A DNA stretch of 64,000 bases from Citrobacter sp. Marseille-Q6884 (GTDB taxonomy: Bacteria > Pseudomonadota > Gammaproteobacteria > Enterobacterales > Enterobacteriaceae): assembly GCF_945906775.1 (NCBI RefSeq), contig NZ_CAMDRE010000001.1:2170001-2234000 (forward strand), read 5' to 3'. The notes beneath the pieces were generated by a model, which was given only the letters and a program-made list of their open reading frames with translations, searched no databases and was not told where the DNA came from. Of this stretch, positions 1 to 8,942 are shown piece after piece. The translations under genes were made by a program, and so were the position numbers. Position 1 is the first letter of the stretch; each line of letters opens with the position of its first letter.

Positions 1-2446
1 GGTACCAGGTACCAGTCTGATAGCCATGTAAAGGCAGAATGCGCCCTGGAGGCAACGGAAGGTTGCGACGAATAATCGCCTGAATTCCCGGCAACTGTGA
101 CGGACGGCCGGTGAGCAGCAGCAGATCGCAATGATAATAGGGCAAAACTTCACAGAGTGCGGTCAGGACTTTATCGATGCTGAACTTACCTGCACAGAGA
201 TCGCTATGGAGTTTGGCGAGTGGAAGATTAAGCATGATATCCGCGAGTTTGAAGTCGGTCGGACCTCCCGCTTTCTGAACTTCCCGGCGAACAAACGCTT
301 CGACTTCATCGCGAATACAACCCGCCGGTAATAACTCGCCGACACGTTGGTTAATCAGGGTATGCGTTTGTTCATCAAGCGGATCGTAATGTTCGTATTT
401 GCCCAGGATATGCAACGCGAGCGGGACGAACAACTGCAGGCTGAGTTGTTGGCGAAGTACGGTTTCGGCTGCGCTAATATTCTGCGAGCCGCACAGCTGG
501 GACATCAATGTTTCAGTGGACATCACACCGGCTTCACGCAGCGCCTGCTCAAAAGCGGGGAGGACGTATGATTGAATGACATCCAGTAAAATGTCGTCAC
601 CTGCAATCTTAAAGCTGTCGCGAAAACGCTGGTGGGGGATGATATGTACGTTGGTACCACCACCGGTATGCCCATTATGATCGAGGCGGTAATCTGTGAT
701 CACCAGATCGGTGGTCCCCCCGCCAATGTCAATTGATGCAATAGTGATACTATCGCGAGCGGTACGGTCAGGTCGGCCTATCGCGTCGAAAAACTCTTCC
801 GGATGACCGGCAAAGTTCTGATTAATCTCGGTGTACAGGTAAACTAACTGTGCACAGGAAGCCTCGTCCCACTCAACCCTGATTTTAGGTAACGGGATCT
901 TGATGTTGGCTTCGGTGTGCTCTTCTTGTACATCATCGTATGGATCGTTCTCGCCGTTGTGCCAGCGCAGCGATTTCCAGACCAAACCGACAGCCTGGCG
1001 CATGCGTTCGTCCAGTACGCAGCGTTCAGCCATGGGCATACCTGGCGGAACCGTGAGAATAATATGGCGCAGCTGACGTGGGATCCCGGCGTGTCCCTGA
1101 CGAATACGCTGCTCTGGGCTGTTAATCTGGCTAATGGCTTGGGTTAGAACTTCTGCCAGCATAAAGGTCATCAGCGAACTGCGTGAGTAGCGTGGCGTAA
1201 AGACAGGGATGCGATCCATCTCATCTTCAATGGTGTGCAGGGCTTCGCCTCTTTCATCGATCAGGTTAGCAAACGGTGCTGCTGTCGCCAGTGGATTACT
1301 GTCCTGAACGTAACTGCCATTAAAACGCCAGCCCTGACCATAAAACTTCTCATCCCACAGATAGCGTTTAGGGCTTGATAACCCTGTTGAACCTTCGCTT
1401 CCTTTACGGCGAGCAGCCAGACGGGTGGCTTCGCCACCAATACGAGCGATAGTCGGCCACTGGAACGCGTCGTGGCGACCGCTGCGTACAGAGCAGTGAT
1501 CTTTGCCGAAGAAAGCTTGCGAAAACTCGACCCGACTTTCAAAAGGGTCAGTATAGATATGTTCGGGGGCGCTGAGATCACGTAATTTCAGCACATAGTT
1601 ATGCCTCATCCCTGAACCTGATTGCCCATGATCTTCAATAAGAATGCCACAGGTGCGCGAGTTGCCTACGTCGAGTATCAGGTCTACGGCGATGGGTTTA
1701 ATCGCATTGGTTTCCCGATTCGCGATCACCCTGAATTGCGGCAGTTCAATGACGGGTTCAGTCTGGGTTTGTAGACCTTCGACAGGAATCGCCATCAATG
1801 ACAGAAGGTTTAGGTAATGCGCTAGTGGGTATTGTTGAGCAAGCTCCTGCTCACGCTCGTCGATATCCCGGCCTTTGCTCGCTTCTTTAAATACTTCTTT
1901 GAGCCAGTCGGTTATCCATTCCTGAGTCAGATACCAGTTGAGGGCATAGGTTGCCGTCGCGACGGCGAAGGTTGCCCCTGCATTCACATCTTCCTGGTTC
2001 GGACTGAGATCGGCGGCAGCTTGCTGTTTGGCCATAATGCGGGTGTCGATCGCCAGTGTCATACGATGGCTATGCCCATCTAAATCGGGCTCTGGCAGTT
2101 TGACTAAACGAAAGCGAGCCCAGTTCAGTGGTCCTTCCTGGTACACATTAGGCGGGCTAAAGCGTAGCAAAGGAAGCGGTAACCAGATACCGTCGAACAA
2201 CTTAAGACTCTGCTCAACGGGGATATCGTACTGGCTTTTCGCCTTCTCGATGTTATCGGGTGTCGGCTGATAGAAATAGTAATCGCGCTGCTCGTTGTAA
2301 ATTAAACGTGTGAGCACACCGTTCGCTAATTTGACAAACTCGCCAGCAGGCAGGCGGCCAAGGGACAACCCGAAATCCAAAAACTGGATCCCAGAGTCAC
2401 CCACGAGGGTAATTTGACGATCGAAAGATACAATCTCAGGCAACAT
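1..2446 (-). CDS. srfB: SrfB family protein, 3' end cut by window edge
   Basis: The leftward frame is open from ATG at 2446 to base 1 (about 815 codons), so the C-terminus lies outside the window. An AGGGA ribosome site precedes the ATG and the gene starts 17 bases after the SrfA stop. The product matches my recollection of the Salmonella SrfB family (about 990 residues). Two segments look like the phosphate loops of the actin/Hsp70 ATPase fold: AVDLILDVGNSRTCG in the middle and SIDIGGGTTDLVITD further on, which suggests a nucleotide-dependent switch or chaperone. A later stretch reads LLTGRPSQLPGI. The biochemical role of SrfB is not known to me; srf genes were found as SsrB-regulated and flagellar-regulon genes in Salmonella. 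Family call is firm, function open. Confidence 0.85.
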   Translation of the reverse strand, partial: MLPEIVSFDRQITLVGDSGIQFLDFGLSLGRLPAGEFVKLANGVLTRLIYNEQRDYYFYQPTPDNIEKAKSQYDIPVEQSLKLFDGIWLPLPLLRFSPPNVYQEGPLNWARFRLVKLPEPDLDGHSHRMTLAIDTRIMAKQQAAADLSPNQEDVNAGATFAVATATYALNWYLTQEWITDWLKEVFKEASKGRDIDEREQELAQQYPLAHYLNLLSLMAIPVEGLQTQTEPVIELPQFRVIANRETNAIKPIAVDLILDVGNSRTCGILIEDHGQSGSGMRHNYVLKLRDLSAPEHIYTDPFESRVEFSQAFFGKDHCSVRSGRHDAFQWPTIARIGGEATRLAARRKGSEGSTGLSSPKRYLWDEKFYGQGWRFNGSYVQDSNPLATAAPFANLIDERGEALHTIEDEMDRIPVFTPRYSRSSLMTFMLAEVLTQAISQINSPEQRIRQGHAGIPRQLRHIILTVPPGMPMAERCVLDERMRQAVGLVWKSLRWHNGENDPYDDVQEEHTEANIKIPLPKIRVEWDEASCAQLVYLYTEINQNFAGHPEEFFDAIGRPDRTARDSITIASIDIGGGTTDLVITDYRLDHNGHTGGGTNVHIIPHQRFRDSFKIAGDDILLDVIQSYVLPAFEQALREAGVMSTETLMSQLCGSQNISAAETVLRQQLSLQLFVPLALHILGKYEHYDPLDEQTHTLINQRVGELLPAGCIRDEVEAFVRREVQKAGGPTDFKLADIMLNLPLAKLHSDLCAGKFSIDKVLTALCEVLPYYHCDLLLLTGRPSQLPGIQAIIRRNLPLPPGRILPLHGYQTGTWY

Positions 2447-2463
2447 AGTTATCTCGTCCCTGT

Positions 2464-3933
2464 TCAGGAATTAGGTTGAAGCATGCGGATAGGGAATGTT
2501 TTTTCCCCATCATTGCTGCCAATACAATCGGCGTGGCCAGCAGCGGGAGATTTGCACTCGATTGTTGGCACAATAAAGTTTGAACCGTCGCTACATTTCA
2601 TCTGTTCAGGATTGGTGATACTCAAAGCCCCTTGCTGCACATTGCCGCTGGCAGAACCACGACAGGTAACGCCGCTGGACTGGCGAACACTGACGGTGCC
2701 ATTACCTTGGGCAAAGTTATATTGCAGCTGCAGTGGTCGCCCGGTGAGTTTGTCCTGAATACCACCATTCACGCGCCATTCGCCGTTAAGAAACTGTGCC
2801 GGGCCATCGGGGAGGGCTGGGGGAAGCGTTAGCGGTGTGCCCTGCGCTGGAATTACTGGCGGCGTAGTGACAGGTTGAACAGCGGGTGGCGTTTGAGCAT
2901 CAGCGGCGCCTGGTACAGCAGGAGGTGCCGGAATAGTCGGCTTAGCAGTGATGGCTTCATTCGCAGGAATGGGGGGAGGCACAGTGTCGCCACCGGCCTG
3001 CGTGGTAGAAGCCTCTACCGGAACAGCTGGTGTTGTTGGTTCCAGAGTTTGATGGGGCTCTACAGTGGTCCCTTCAGCGACTCCTGGGATGGCAGATGAA
3101 CCTACAACGGTTTCTGAACCTATGCGTGAAACCTGGGTTGTTACATCGGAGACGCCCACGGTTGGACTTTCGACGACAGATTCCGTCGTGATCGCCGTTT
3201 TATTTGTGGTAATGGCAGGGAGACCCGGAATCGAGAGCGACGGTGCGCATCCGCGCAGTAGCCCTAATAATAACGCCAGCAGCAGCAATGCGAGTAGCAG
3301 CCAGAGTAGCCAACGCCAGCTCCAACGTCTGCGCACCACGGTATTAACCTCAGGTGTCATACCCGGTGCTACGGCCGCTTCTACGGGGGGGAGAGGCGTT
3401 GAGGCAGCGAGAGGAGCCGCTGATAGCGATGTTGGACTCAGCCAATGCATAGGGTTACGCTGTTCGCCTTCTGGATGGATAAATCCCCAAAAAGTAATCA
3501 CCAGGATCCCATTTACGAGATACACAAATTCGTAATCCGGGAAATGTGTGACCGATTTCAGCAGCTGTGCGAAGACGCGGCGATCGCCTCCGGTGCCGTT
3601 TTGCTCAGCATTGAGTAACTGTTCACTTAGCGCCTGCACAGACATTTGAAACGCATTAAATTGCTGGCGTGCTGACTCCCGCTCTGCTTCACTCGCTCCG
3701 CTCCATGGAATAACATCGCCAGGGAAGCTGCTGTACCAGTCTGTTCTGTCTCCACCCTGATCGTTTTGTGGGATGGCTAAATGACGAGCCAGATCGCGAC
3801 CTGCATCAAGACGATAGATTGCTTCACGTAGCTGGAAAGCCATCTTAAAAACGGGATAGCCCGTTTCACCCAGAGCCTTAAATGAGGAATTATGCCCGGT
3901 ACGTAGCAGTGGTCCCTGAATCGAATTTCGCAT
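2464..3933 (-). CDS. srfA: SrfA family one-TM protein
   Basis: 489 residues; ATG preceded by AAGG. The N-terminal 200 residues are soluble, then an Arg/Trp-rich stop-transfer (RRRWSWRWLLWLL) leads into a Leu-rich membrane helix near residues 207-228. A Pro/Thr/Ala-rich linker of about 160 residues follows, then a C-terminal domain with three or four cysteines (VTCRGSASG, EQMKCSDGS, IECKSPAAGHADC), which fits a disulphide-bonded periplasmic domain. It lies just upstream of srfB, as srfA does in Salmonella. The topology (N-in, C-out) is inferred from positive residues before the helix. The function is unknown; a plausible role is a membrane anchor or sensor for the SrfB ATPase. Confidence 0.75.
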   Translation of the reverse strand: MRNSIQGPLLRTGHNSSFKALGETGYPVFKMAFQLREAIYRLDAGRDLARHLAIPQNDQGGDRTDWYSSFPGDVIPWSGASEAERESARQQFNAFQMSVQALSEQLLNAEQNGTGGDRRVFAQLLKSVTHFPDYEFVYLVNGILVITFWGFIHPEGEQRNPMHWLSPTSLSAAPLAASTPLPPVEAAVAPGMTPEVNTVVRRRWSWRWLLWLLLALLLLALLLGLLRGCAPSLSIPGLPAITTNKTAITTESVVESPTVGVSDVTTQVSRIGSETVVGSSAIPGVAEGTTVEPHQTLEPTTPAVPVEASTTQAGGDTVPPPIPANEAITAKPTIPAPPAVPGAADAQTPPAVQPVTTPPVIPAQGTPLTLPPALPDGPAQFLNGEWRVNGGIQDKLTGRPLQLQYNFAQGNGTVSVRQSSGVTCRGSASGNVQQGALSITNPEQMKCSDGSNFIVPTIECKSPAAGHADCIGSNDGEKTFPIRMLQPNS

Positions 3934-3983
3934 TATCTAAACCTTGTAAGGCTGTGATTTAACAAAAGCCACAGTGATGTAGG

Positions 3984-5153
3984 CTACTTTTTACTCGCAC
4001 CAGGCGTCCATTCAAAACCCCAGCCATAGTGCTTATCCATCAACTTCCGGTCGGGGAAGAAACGGTCAAGACGCTCAACCTTGATATTGCCATCGACGTT
4101 TTTGAGTCTGGCTATTGCCGCAACGTTATTAAGCTGATTGCTGTCAGTAAGCATGGATATAATGGGGGGTTGATCAGGCACATAAATCGTGATGGTGGCG
4201 TTGGTCCCTTGCCAGTTGTCGGCACCGCCGTAAATGAAGCTATAAATCAGAACCTCATCAATATCCTGCCAGTGGCTACCATTAATGAAGAGCCATTCAC
4301 CATCTTGATCGTTACCTTCACGAAGGTCTTGTTGCAGCAACAGATAAGGCGGTTTGTCATAGTTTCCCAGGAACTTACTTAACGCTTCGGCACCACTGAT
4401 CTTGCCGTTTTTAAAACGAATAAAGGCGGCGATATCGAGGTCGATAGGCTGTTTATGGCTTCCCTGTTGCCAGGTCAGGTTGATTTTAATCCGCCCGAAA
4501 TCCTTGCGTTTCTCCAGGTTTACGCTGGGGTTTGCCTGGGTTAATTTCGTGCTGCCAGGCGTGGCTGCGGGGGCTACAGCTGGTGTAGCCGCAGGTACAT
4601 CGTGATGCGCCGGAGGAGGTGTCTGGGCGAGGGAATTTTTATGCCACCACCACCAGGCGCAGGCAATCAGCAGCAATAATAGCAGCAATAATAGCCATGG
4701 CAGGAAGCGTCGCCACCATGGGATAACTATCACAGGAGGTGGGGGCGTTTCACCAATAATGGCCCAGTTGGTAAGGACAGGTTCGCCCCCCACGCTATAG
4801 CAGTTAAGCGCGTGCGAATGTGTTAACAGCATTTGTAAAGCGTGTGCCGAATGTTCTTCGCCGCGTGCGATCAACTGCTCGATCAAACCGGCCAGAATAT
4901 CCTGATACTGCTGGCGTTTACTTTGGACGGATGCTTGTTCCGTATCGCTTAGCGCAGAAAAGGGTTTTGCCAGCCCCTGGCGTCCAGTCCACCATTCCAG
5001 ATGTCCTTCAGAACCACGCCGAGCAGTAGCGTAGAGTAGCGCCAGAGAAGGTGGAAGATGACGGTGTATGATCGCAACCGTCTCTTCGTAGATTGTCAGA
5101 GTCGCTTCATCAATAGGCGCAGCAGTTGTTAATCGTTGCATAACCGAAATCAT
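3984..5153 (-). CDS. SrfA-like one-TM protein, second copy of the architecture
   Basis: 389 residues with the same plan as the next gene downstream: a soluble N-terminal half, a positive/aromatic stop (PWWRRFLPW), a Leu-rich helix near 150-168, an Ala/Pro linker and a C-terminal extracytoplasmic domain. The N-terminal segments of the two proteins share short motifs such as ELAARG/LIARG-type helices and a conserved YSVGGEPVLTNW versus YLVNGILVITFW stretch, so they may be paralogues. The C-terminal part contains IDLDIAAFIRFKNGK, reminiscent of tellurium-resistance (TerD-like) beta-sandwich proteins (LDLDLSAFLL), but this is only a visual resemblance. ATG at 5153 has no clear ribosome site; an in-frame ATG at 5141 is an alternative. 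50 bases separate it from srfA. Confidence 0.65.
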   Translation of the reverse strand: MISVMQRLTTAAPIDEATLTIYEETVAIIHRHLPPSLALLYATARRGSEGHLEWWTGRQGLAKPFSALSDTEQASVQSKRQQYQDILAGLIEQLIARGEEHSAHALQMLLTHSHALNCYSVGGEPVLTNWAIIGETPPPPVIVIPWWRRFLPWLLLLLLLLLIACAWWWWHKNSLAQTPPPAHHDVPAATPAVAPAATPGSTKLTQANPSVNLEKRKDFGRIKINLTWQQGSHKQPIDLDIAAFIRFKNGKISGAEALSKFLGNYDKPPYLLLQQDLREGNDQDGEWLFINGSHWQDIDEVLIYSFIYGGADNWQGTNATITIYVPDQPPIISMLTDSNQLNNVAAIARLKNVDGNIKVERLDRFFPDRKLMDKHYGWGFEWTPGASKK

Positions 5154-5267
5154 TATTATTGTGAGTTATATGCGTGGTATGCATACAGCTGCATATCAGC
5201 AAGCCAGAGCCGTTTTTTCACCAGTAGAAAAAGTGGCGATGTGACCAGCACCACTTTTAGTGCGTCC

Positions 5268-5750
5268 TTAACGAAGAGTATTTGCTTCTTCCAGAACTTT
5301 GATTTTCTGCTTGGCTTCTGCGACTTTCTTTTCTATTGCAGTAATTTCACTTGCGCTAGTGGCATGCTGAGACTGCCGTTGCAAGTCCTGTAATTGCTGA
5401 ATTTCCTTCTGGCGCTCACTGCTTTTAATTTTGCTGGACTTCAGCTGTGCAAGGGTCTGCGACAAGTCTGAACGCACAGCGTTTAACCTTGCTTGTTCAT
5501 CGGCCAGCTTCTGATTAACGTTTTGCTGTCGGTTTTGGGTATAAGCCTGCTGTTGCTTCGCCGACTCATTTTCATACTGGCTGAGTCGAACCTGTTGCTC
5601 TTTTTTATCAACCTGCTGACGATAACCGCCGGATGTAGCGCAGCTCAGTTTGGTAATAAAACTCGGATCTTGCGCATGTAAATCACAGTCCTGTGGTGTT
5701 GTGGTACAACCGGTAAGTACGATAGAGGCGAGAAGTAGATATTTTCTCAT
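5268..5750 (-). CDS. small coiled-coil lipoprotein
   Basis: 160 residues from ATG at 5750 (MRKYLLLASIVLTGC), a textbook lipoprotein signal with lipobox LTGC. In-frame starts further upstream exist but would spoil the signal. After the lipid cysteine comes a short region with two more cysteines (QDCDLHAQD, KLSCATSGG), then about 110 residues of charged, Gln-rich heptads predicted to be a coiled coil. It sits between another lipoprotein gene and the SrfA-like gene, all leftward, so a single transcript is likely. Downstream 5154-5267 holds no gene. It is not recognised as a named family; a periplasmic strut or spacer role would fit. Confidence 0.7.
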   Translation of the reverse strand: MRKYLLLASIVLTGCTTTPQDCDLHAQDPSFITKLSCATSGGYRQQVDKKEQQVRLSQYENESAKQQQAYTQNRQQNVNQKLADEQARLNAVRSDLSQTLAQLKSSKIKSSERQKEIQQLQDLQRQSQHATSASEITAIEKKVAEAKQKIKVLEEANTLR

Positions 5751-5838
5751 CAAATAATCCATAAATTGAGTCAAATAACGACGCTTTACATGTCAAAGCG
5801 GTCTGAAAAAGGCCGATAATCCTATCGGCCTATAATCG

Positions 5839-6576
5839 TTAGCCCAGAGAAATAGCCTGGCGTTGTTCGTAAAACTCGTTCGTTTCTTTTTCCAGGTCGC
5901 TTATCTTGCTATTCAGGCTGCTGTACTCTTCGTTCAAGTTCGCCAGTTTGGTTTTCTCTGCAGATGTTGCGGTGGTTTGTCCTTGCAAAGCGACCTTATA
6001 GGCAGACTCTTTGTCTTTCATGCCTTTCAGGGTCTCTTTCATCTTGCTGATGTTGGCATCGATTTGTGCTAACTGTGTTTTGGCACCCGCTTTATCAAAG
6101 CCAGCCTTATCTTTTTGAATGCTAATTTTGGTTAAGGTTGCCTGGTTTTCACTGATAACCTGTTTCATGGCAAGGGTAGATTTTTCCACCGCAGCGGTAT
6201 CTTTGCTGATATCTGTATCCATTGCCTGCAGGCGATCGGCTGTGGAGGCGTAATCTTTTTTCAGTCCATCAAGATAGTAATTCGCTGTCATACCTGCAGC
6301 ACATCCCGCAGCCCCACCAATGGCGGCACCCGCAATTACTTTCTTAGTATCACCCGCGAGAACACCAACCAGGGCACCGAGAGCTGCGCCTGATACTGCA
6401 CCAACACCGCAACCTTGTGCACCAGAAGCACTAAAGAAACGGGATTGCTCGGTGGTGGTTAGGCGCGGATCCGGTTTTGCTCCTGACAGCAGAGAGCTTC
6501 CAGTATTGGCGCAACCGCCGAGAAGTAATGTTGCGGAAATTAGCAGACAAGCAGTATTTCGGTTAAAAGAGTTCAC
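5839..6576 (-). CDS. lipoprotein with glycine-zipper and coiled coil
   Basis: 245 residues. The start is GTG at 6576 with AAGG about ten bases upstream. The signal ends in LLLGGC (lipobox). A Gly/Ala-rich segment (CGVGAVSGAALGALVG ... AAIGGAAGC, residues about 56-95) is a typical glycine-zipper, as in many outer-membrane lipoproteins, and could insert in or lie on a membrane. Residues about 105-240 are Lys/Glu/Asp/Thr-rich heptads, a long coiled coil. It is the first gene of the leftward lipoprotein-srf cluster, so the promoter should lie in the AT-rich DNA to its right. No specific function is recognised. Confidence 0.7.
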   Translation of the reverse strand: MNSFNRNTACLLISATLLLGGCANTGSSLLSGAKPDPRLTTTEQSRFFSASGAQGCGVGAVSGAALGALVGVLAGDTKKVIAGAAIGGAAGCAAGMTANYYLDGLKKDYASTADRLQAMDTDISKDTAAVEKSTLAMKQVISENQATLTKISIQKDKAGFDKAGAKTQLAQIDANISKMKETLKGMKDKESAYKVALQGQTTATSAEKTKLANLNEEYSSLNSKISDLEKETNEFYEQRQAISLG

Positions 6577-7234
6577 TTTTGTTTTTCCTTAAAGCATAAA
6601 TTAGCAACGATAAAAGCTGTGTGGTGATTAAATTTCGCATAAGTAGCGATTTCATATAGGGAAAAATGAAATTTTGTATTTTTTATAACGTGATAACTTT
6701 TCCCGGCTAATACAATAAAATCACAATACCAAGTTGTGTATTAATTTCATGGCGTTACTATTGGTTGTGGAATAACAACGACTTGTTCTTTTTTAATATT
6801 GTTTTAATGTGAACTATTTGTTTTTTATATACTTTATGCTGTCTGCGTAACGGAGTTGTTGCTCCTTCATACGACATAAATCGTGGTGAAATGAGCAGCA
6901 GTACGGTAACCAGAGAGATTTTCCCTTCTCGCATAACATAAAAATTTTCGCTCTGAGTATACCTGATTTATTCATAATGTGAATTTATCTTGACGTAAAT
7001 ATGATTATTTTCACACATGAAAAAAATAGCGAACATATAGATTGATCTGAGTCAATAATAAAATCGCCATTAATATTGGTAGTTGTGATAACTGTTATCA
7101 ATGGGTTGCTATTTTTATCTTTTTTAGTACGAAAACTCATCCGAAGTTTAACGGTTTTCCTTTTTTAACGTGTGTTAGATCATATTTTTTTATTTATGTG
7201 ATATGGGTATGATTTTGCAGGGGTGCTATTTTTC

Positions 7235-7280
7235 ATTCGAAATATAATGTTTTCGAATAATAAAAGTATACTTTTATTAT
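7235..7280. repeat. two overlapping dyads, one a perfect 24-bp palindrome
   Basis: The first dyad has arms ATTCGAAA (7235-7242) and TTTCGAAT (7251-7258). The second, starting in the last bases of the first, is a perfect 24-bp palindrome at 7257-7280 with half-site ATAATAAAAGTA. There is no U-run after it in either direction, so a simple terminator is less likely than a protein-binding site. It is about 680 bases from the start of the lipoprotein-srf cluster. Confidence 0.6.
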
Positions 7281-7396
7281 CGCGTCTAAGATTACCTTCA
7301 GGTAAGAAAAAATATTGGCGATAAGAGAAGCATCTTGTTTGTGCTCTCTGAATGCCGTGGGTTTTGTATGCTATCGAACCCTGTTTTTGCATTTAA

Positions 7397-7416
7397 CCCG
7401 CCAGAATTCTGGTGGG
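7397..7416. repeat. 20-bp near-perfect palindrome after the deiminase stop
   Basis: CCCGCCAGAATTCTGGTGGG is self-complementary apart from one G/T pair. It starts 12 bases after the stop of the leftward deiminase gene. It could form a 3'-end RNA hairpin, but no U-tract follows, so a terminator call is weak. Confidence 0.45.
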
Positions 7417-7427
7417 CATAACCACCA

Positions 7428-8540
7428 CTAACGAGGTTGCTGCTGCGTCGCGCAGTGAATACCGCCACCGCCTGCCGCGATCCCGTCAATATTCAACTGA
7501 ATAATTTCACGATCGGCAAACTGTTCCTGCAAAATAGCGTGAGTATTGCGGTCGGTGCGCTTATCCCCAAACTCCGGCGCAATGACGGCGCCGTTGCAGA
7601 CATAGAAATTGATATAGCCAGCGGCAAAATCATCGCTCGCGTAGGTCTGGCGGATGGTTGATGGTCCTTCCAGCGTGATGACGTTCAGCCGTCGGCCTTT
7701 CGCGTCAGTCGCTGCGCGTAATATTTCCAGATGTCGCCGGGTCACGGCGTAATCAAACGACGACGGATCCGGCTCAAGACCGGCCACCACTGTACCCGGA
7801 TGCGTGAATCTGGCGTAAAAATCCGTATGACCGTCGGTAATATCTTTCCCGGCAATACCCGGTAGCCAGATGATTTTTTCCAGCCCCAGCAATCGCTTCA
7901 GTTCTGTTTCACACTCCGCTTTACTGACGCCAGGATTGCGGTTCGGGTTAATCACACAGCTCTCGGTAATGATTGCCGTACCTTCGCCATCGACCTCTAT
8001 TCCGCCACCTTCCAGCACCAGTGAGGAGCGAATAAATGCGGCCTTAGCGTAATCAGCGACGAACTCAGCGACTTCAGCATCGCGCGCATATTCTTGCTTT
8101 TCGCCCCAGCCGTTGAAGTTAAACCCGATGCCACCGAGCGCTCCGCTGGCGTTTTTTACGAATACCGGTCCGGTGTCGCGGATCCACAGATCGTCAATCG
8201 GGTGGATGAGCAGATTGACCGTGGGCCCACACAGACGTGCGGCGATGTCGCTGTCCTCTTCACGCACCAGCATGTTGACGGGTTCAAACGCAGCGAGGGT
8301 TTTCGCGACCAATGCGAGGTTTTCCCGAACCACGGGCAGCAAATGCGGTTCCCAAATCTCTGCACTTGCGCCAAATGCCATCCAGGTTGCGTCATGGGAC
8401 GCGCCTTCATCCGGCATCTGCCAGCGCCGGGTCTCTGCCGCGCTGGCGAATTGACTGAAGCTGCAGCCCATCATACTGGCGAGAAACATACCTGTTGATG
8501 TCACCAGGCTCTGTTTGACGAACGAACGTCTTGTCATCAT
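7428..8540 (-). CDS. Tat-exported agmatine deiminase / peptidylarginine deiminase family protein
   Basis: 370 residues of the guanidino-group-modifying PAD_porph family. Visible family landmarks are the substrate-site WIRDTGPVF, the GHTDFYARF histidine segment and the C-terminal nucleophile cysteine in GGGGIHCATQQQP. Agmatine deiminase makes N-carbamoylputrescine and ammonia from agmatine. Unusually for a metabolic deiminase, the N-terminus is a twin-arginine signal: TRRSFVK followed by a hydrophobic stretch ending SMMGCSFSQFASA, which also contains a Cys that might be lipidated. The product is therefore expected in the periplasm or on a membrane. ATG 8540 is followed at once by a second ATG. 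It stands alone; no putrescine carbamoyltransferase gene is nearby. Substrate (free agmatine versus peptide arginine) cannot be decided from sequence. Confidence 0.85.
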   Translation of the reverse strand: MMTRRSFVKQSLVTSTGMFLASMMGCSFSQFASAAETRRWQMPDEGASHDATWMAFGASAEIWEPHLLPVVRENLALVAKTLAAFEPVNMLVREEDSDIAARLCGPTVNLLIHPIDDLWIRDTGPVFVKNASGALGGIGFNFNGWGEKQEYARDAEVAEFVADYAKAAFIRSSLVLEGGGIEVDGEGTAIITESCVINPNRNPGVSKAECETELKRLLGLEKIIWLPGIAGKDITDGHTDFYARFTHPGTVVAGLEPDPSSFDYAVTRRHLEILRAATDAKGRRLNVITLEGPSTIRQTYASDDFAAGYINFYVCNGAVIAPEFGDKRTDRNTHAILQEQFADREIIQLNIDGIAAGGGGIHCATQQQPR

Positions 8541-8942
8541 GGGAAAACCTTTTATGTCTATTCACCCATTTTACGGTGAACAGAATAATAATAGATAATG
8601 AAGAATAGACAGCATATTAACGATTAAATAATTAATCATAATGATGCCCTGATAGTTGATGCGCAATATAACATGGGGATTAAAAGTTGCAATTTCTTCG
8701 CTTTATATAATGGCTGAATCTGGCTGTTATTAAAATTTCTCAATTATATATTTATAGATAATTTATATTTATTAATAAAATTATATCTTCTCGCATGTGC
8801 TGAGGCCCCGTCTGGCGGGCTTTATCGCAGATTGTGATCCGGGCGAGTGTTCTGGTGTATTGAGCCATGAGGTTCGGCGTGTGAACTATAGTAAAGAGGG
8901 TCGTTATCTCTCATTATTCATCATTATGAGCGGGGGATGTGC
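8541..8942. other. divergent AT-rich promoter region
   Basis: About 400 bases between the leftward deiminase and the rightward PfpI-like gene. The part 8570-8790 is strongly AT-rich and gene-free. I see no confident operator or RNA gene; promoters for both flanking genes must lie here. Confidence 0.4.

Larger units (their letters stand above)
6577..7427. other. 850-base AT-rich intergenic region with nested dyads
   Basis: No convincing gene on either strand; short frames here are weak and lack ribosome sites. It separates the leftward lipoprotein-srf cluster from the 3' end of the deiminase gene, so it must hold the promoter of the srf cluster. Base composition is markedly AT-rich compared with the flanks, the usual profile of H-NS-bound DNA (inference). 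TTGATCTGAGTCAA near 7041-7054 resembles an FNR site with mismatches. The most unusual element is the double palindrome at 7235-7280, listed separately. Confidence 0.6.

Noticed and set aside
1..13. Direct repeat GGTACCAGGTACC at the very start
   Set aside because: It falls inside the srfB coding frame (GTWY) and is a trivial short repeat.
34..1581. Several 60-110 residue frames opposite or offset to srfB
   Set aside because: The long minus-strand SrfB frame explains the region; the small frames have no ribosome site or family features.
7041..7054. FNR site TTGATCTGAGTCAA
   Set aside because: Only partly fits the consensus and is far from any start codon; kept as a remark only.
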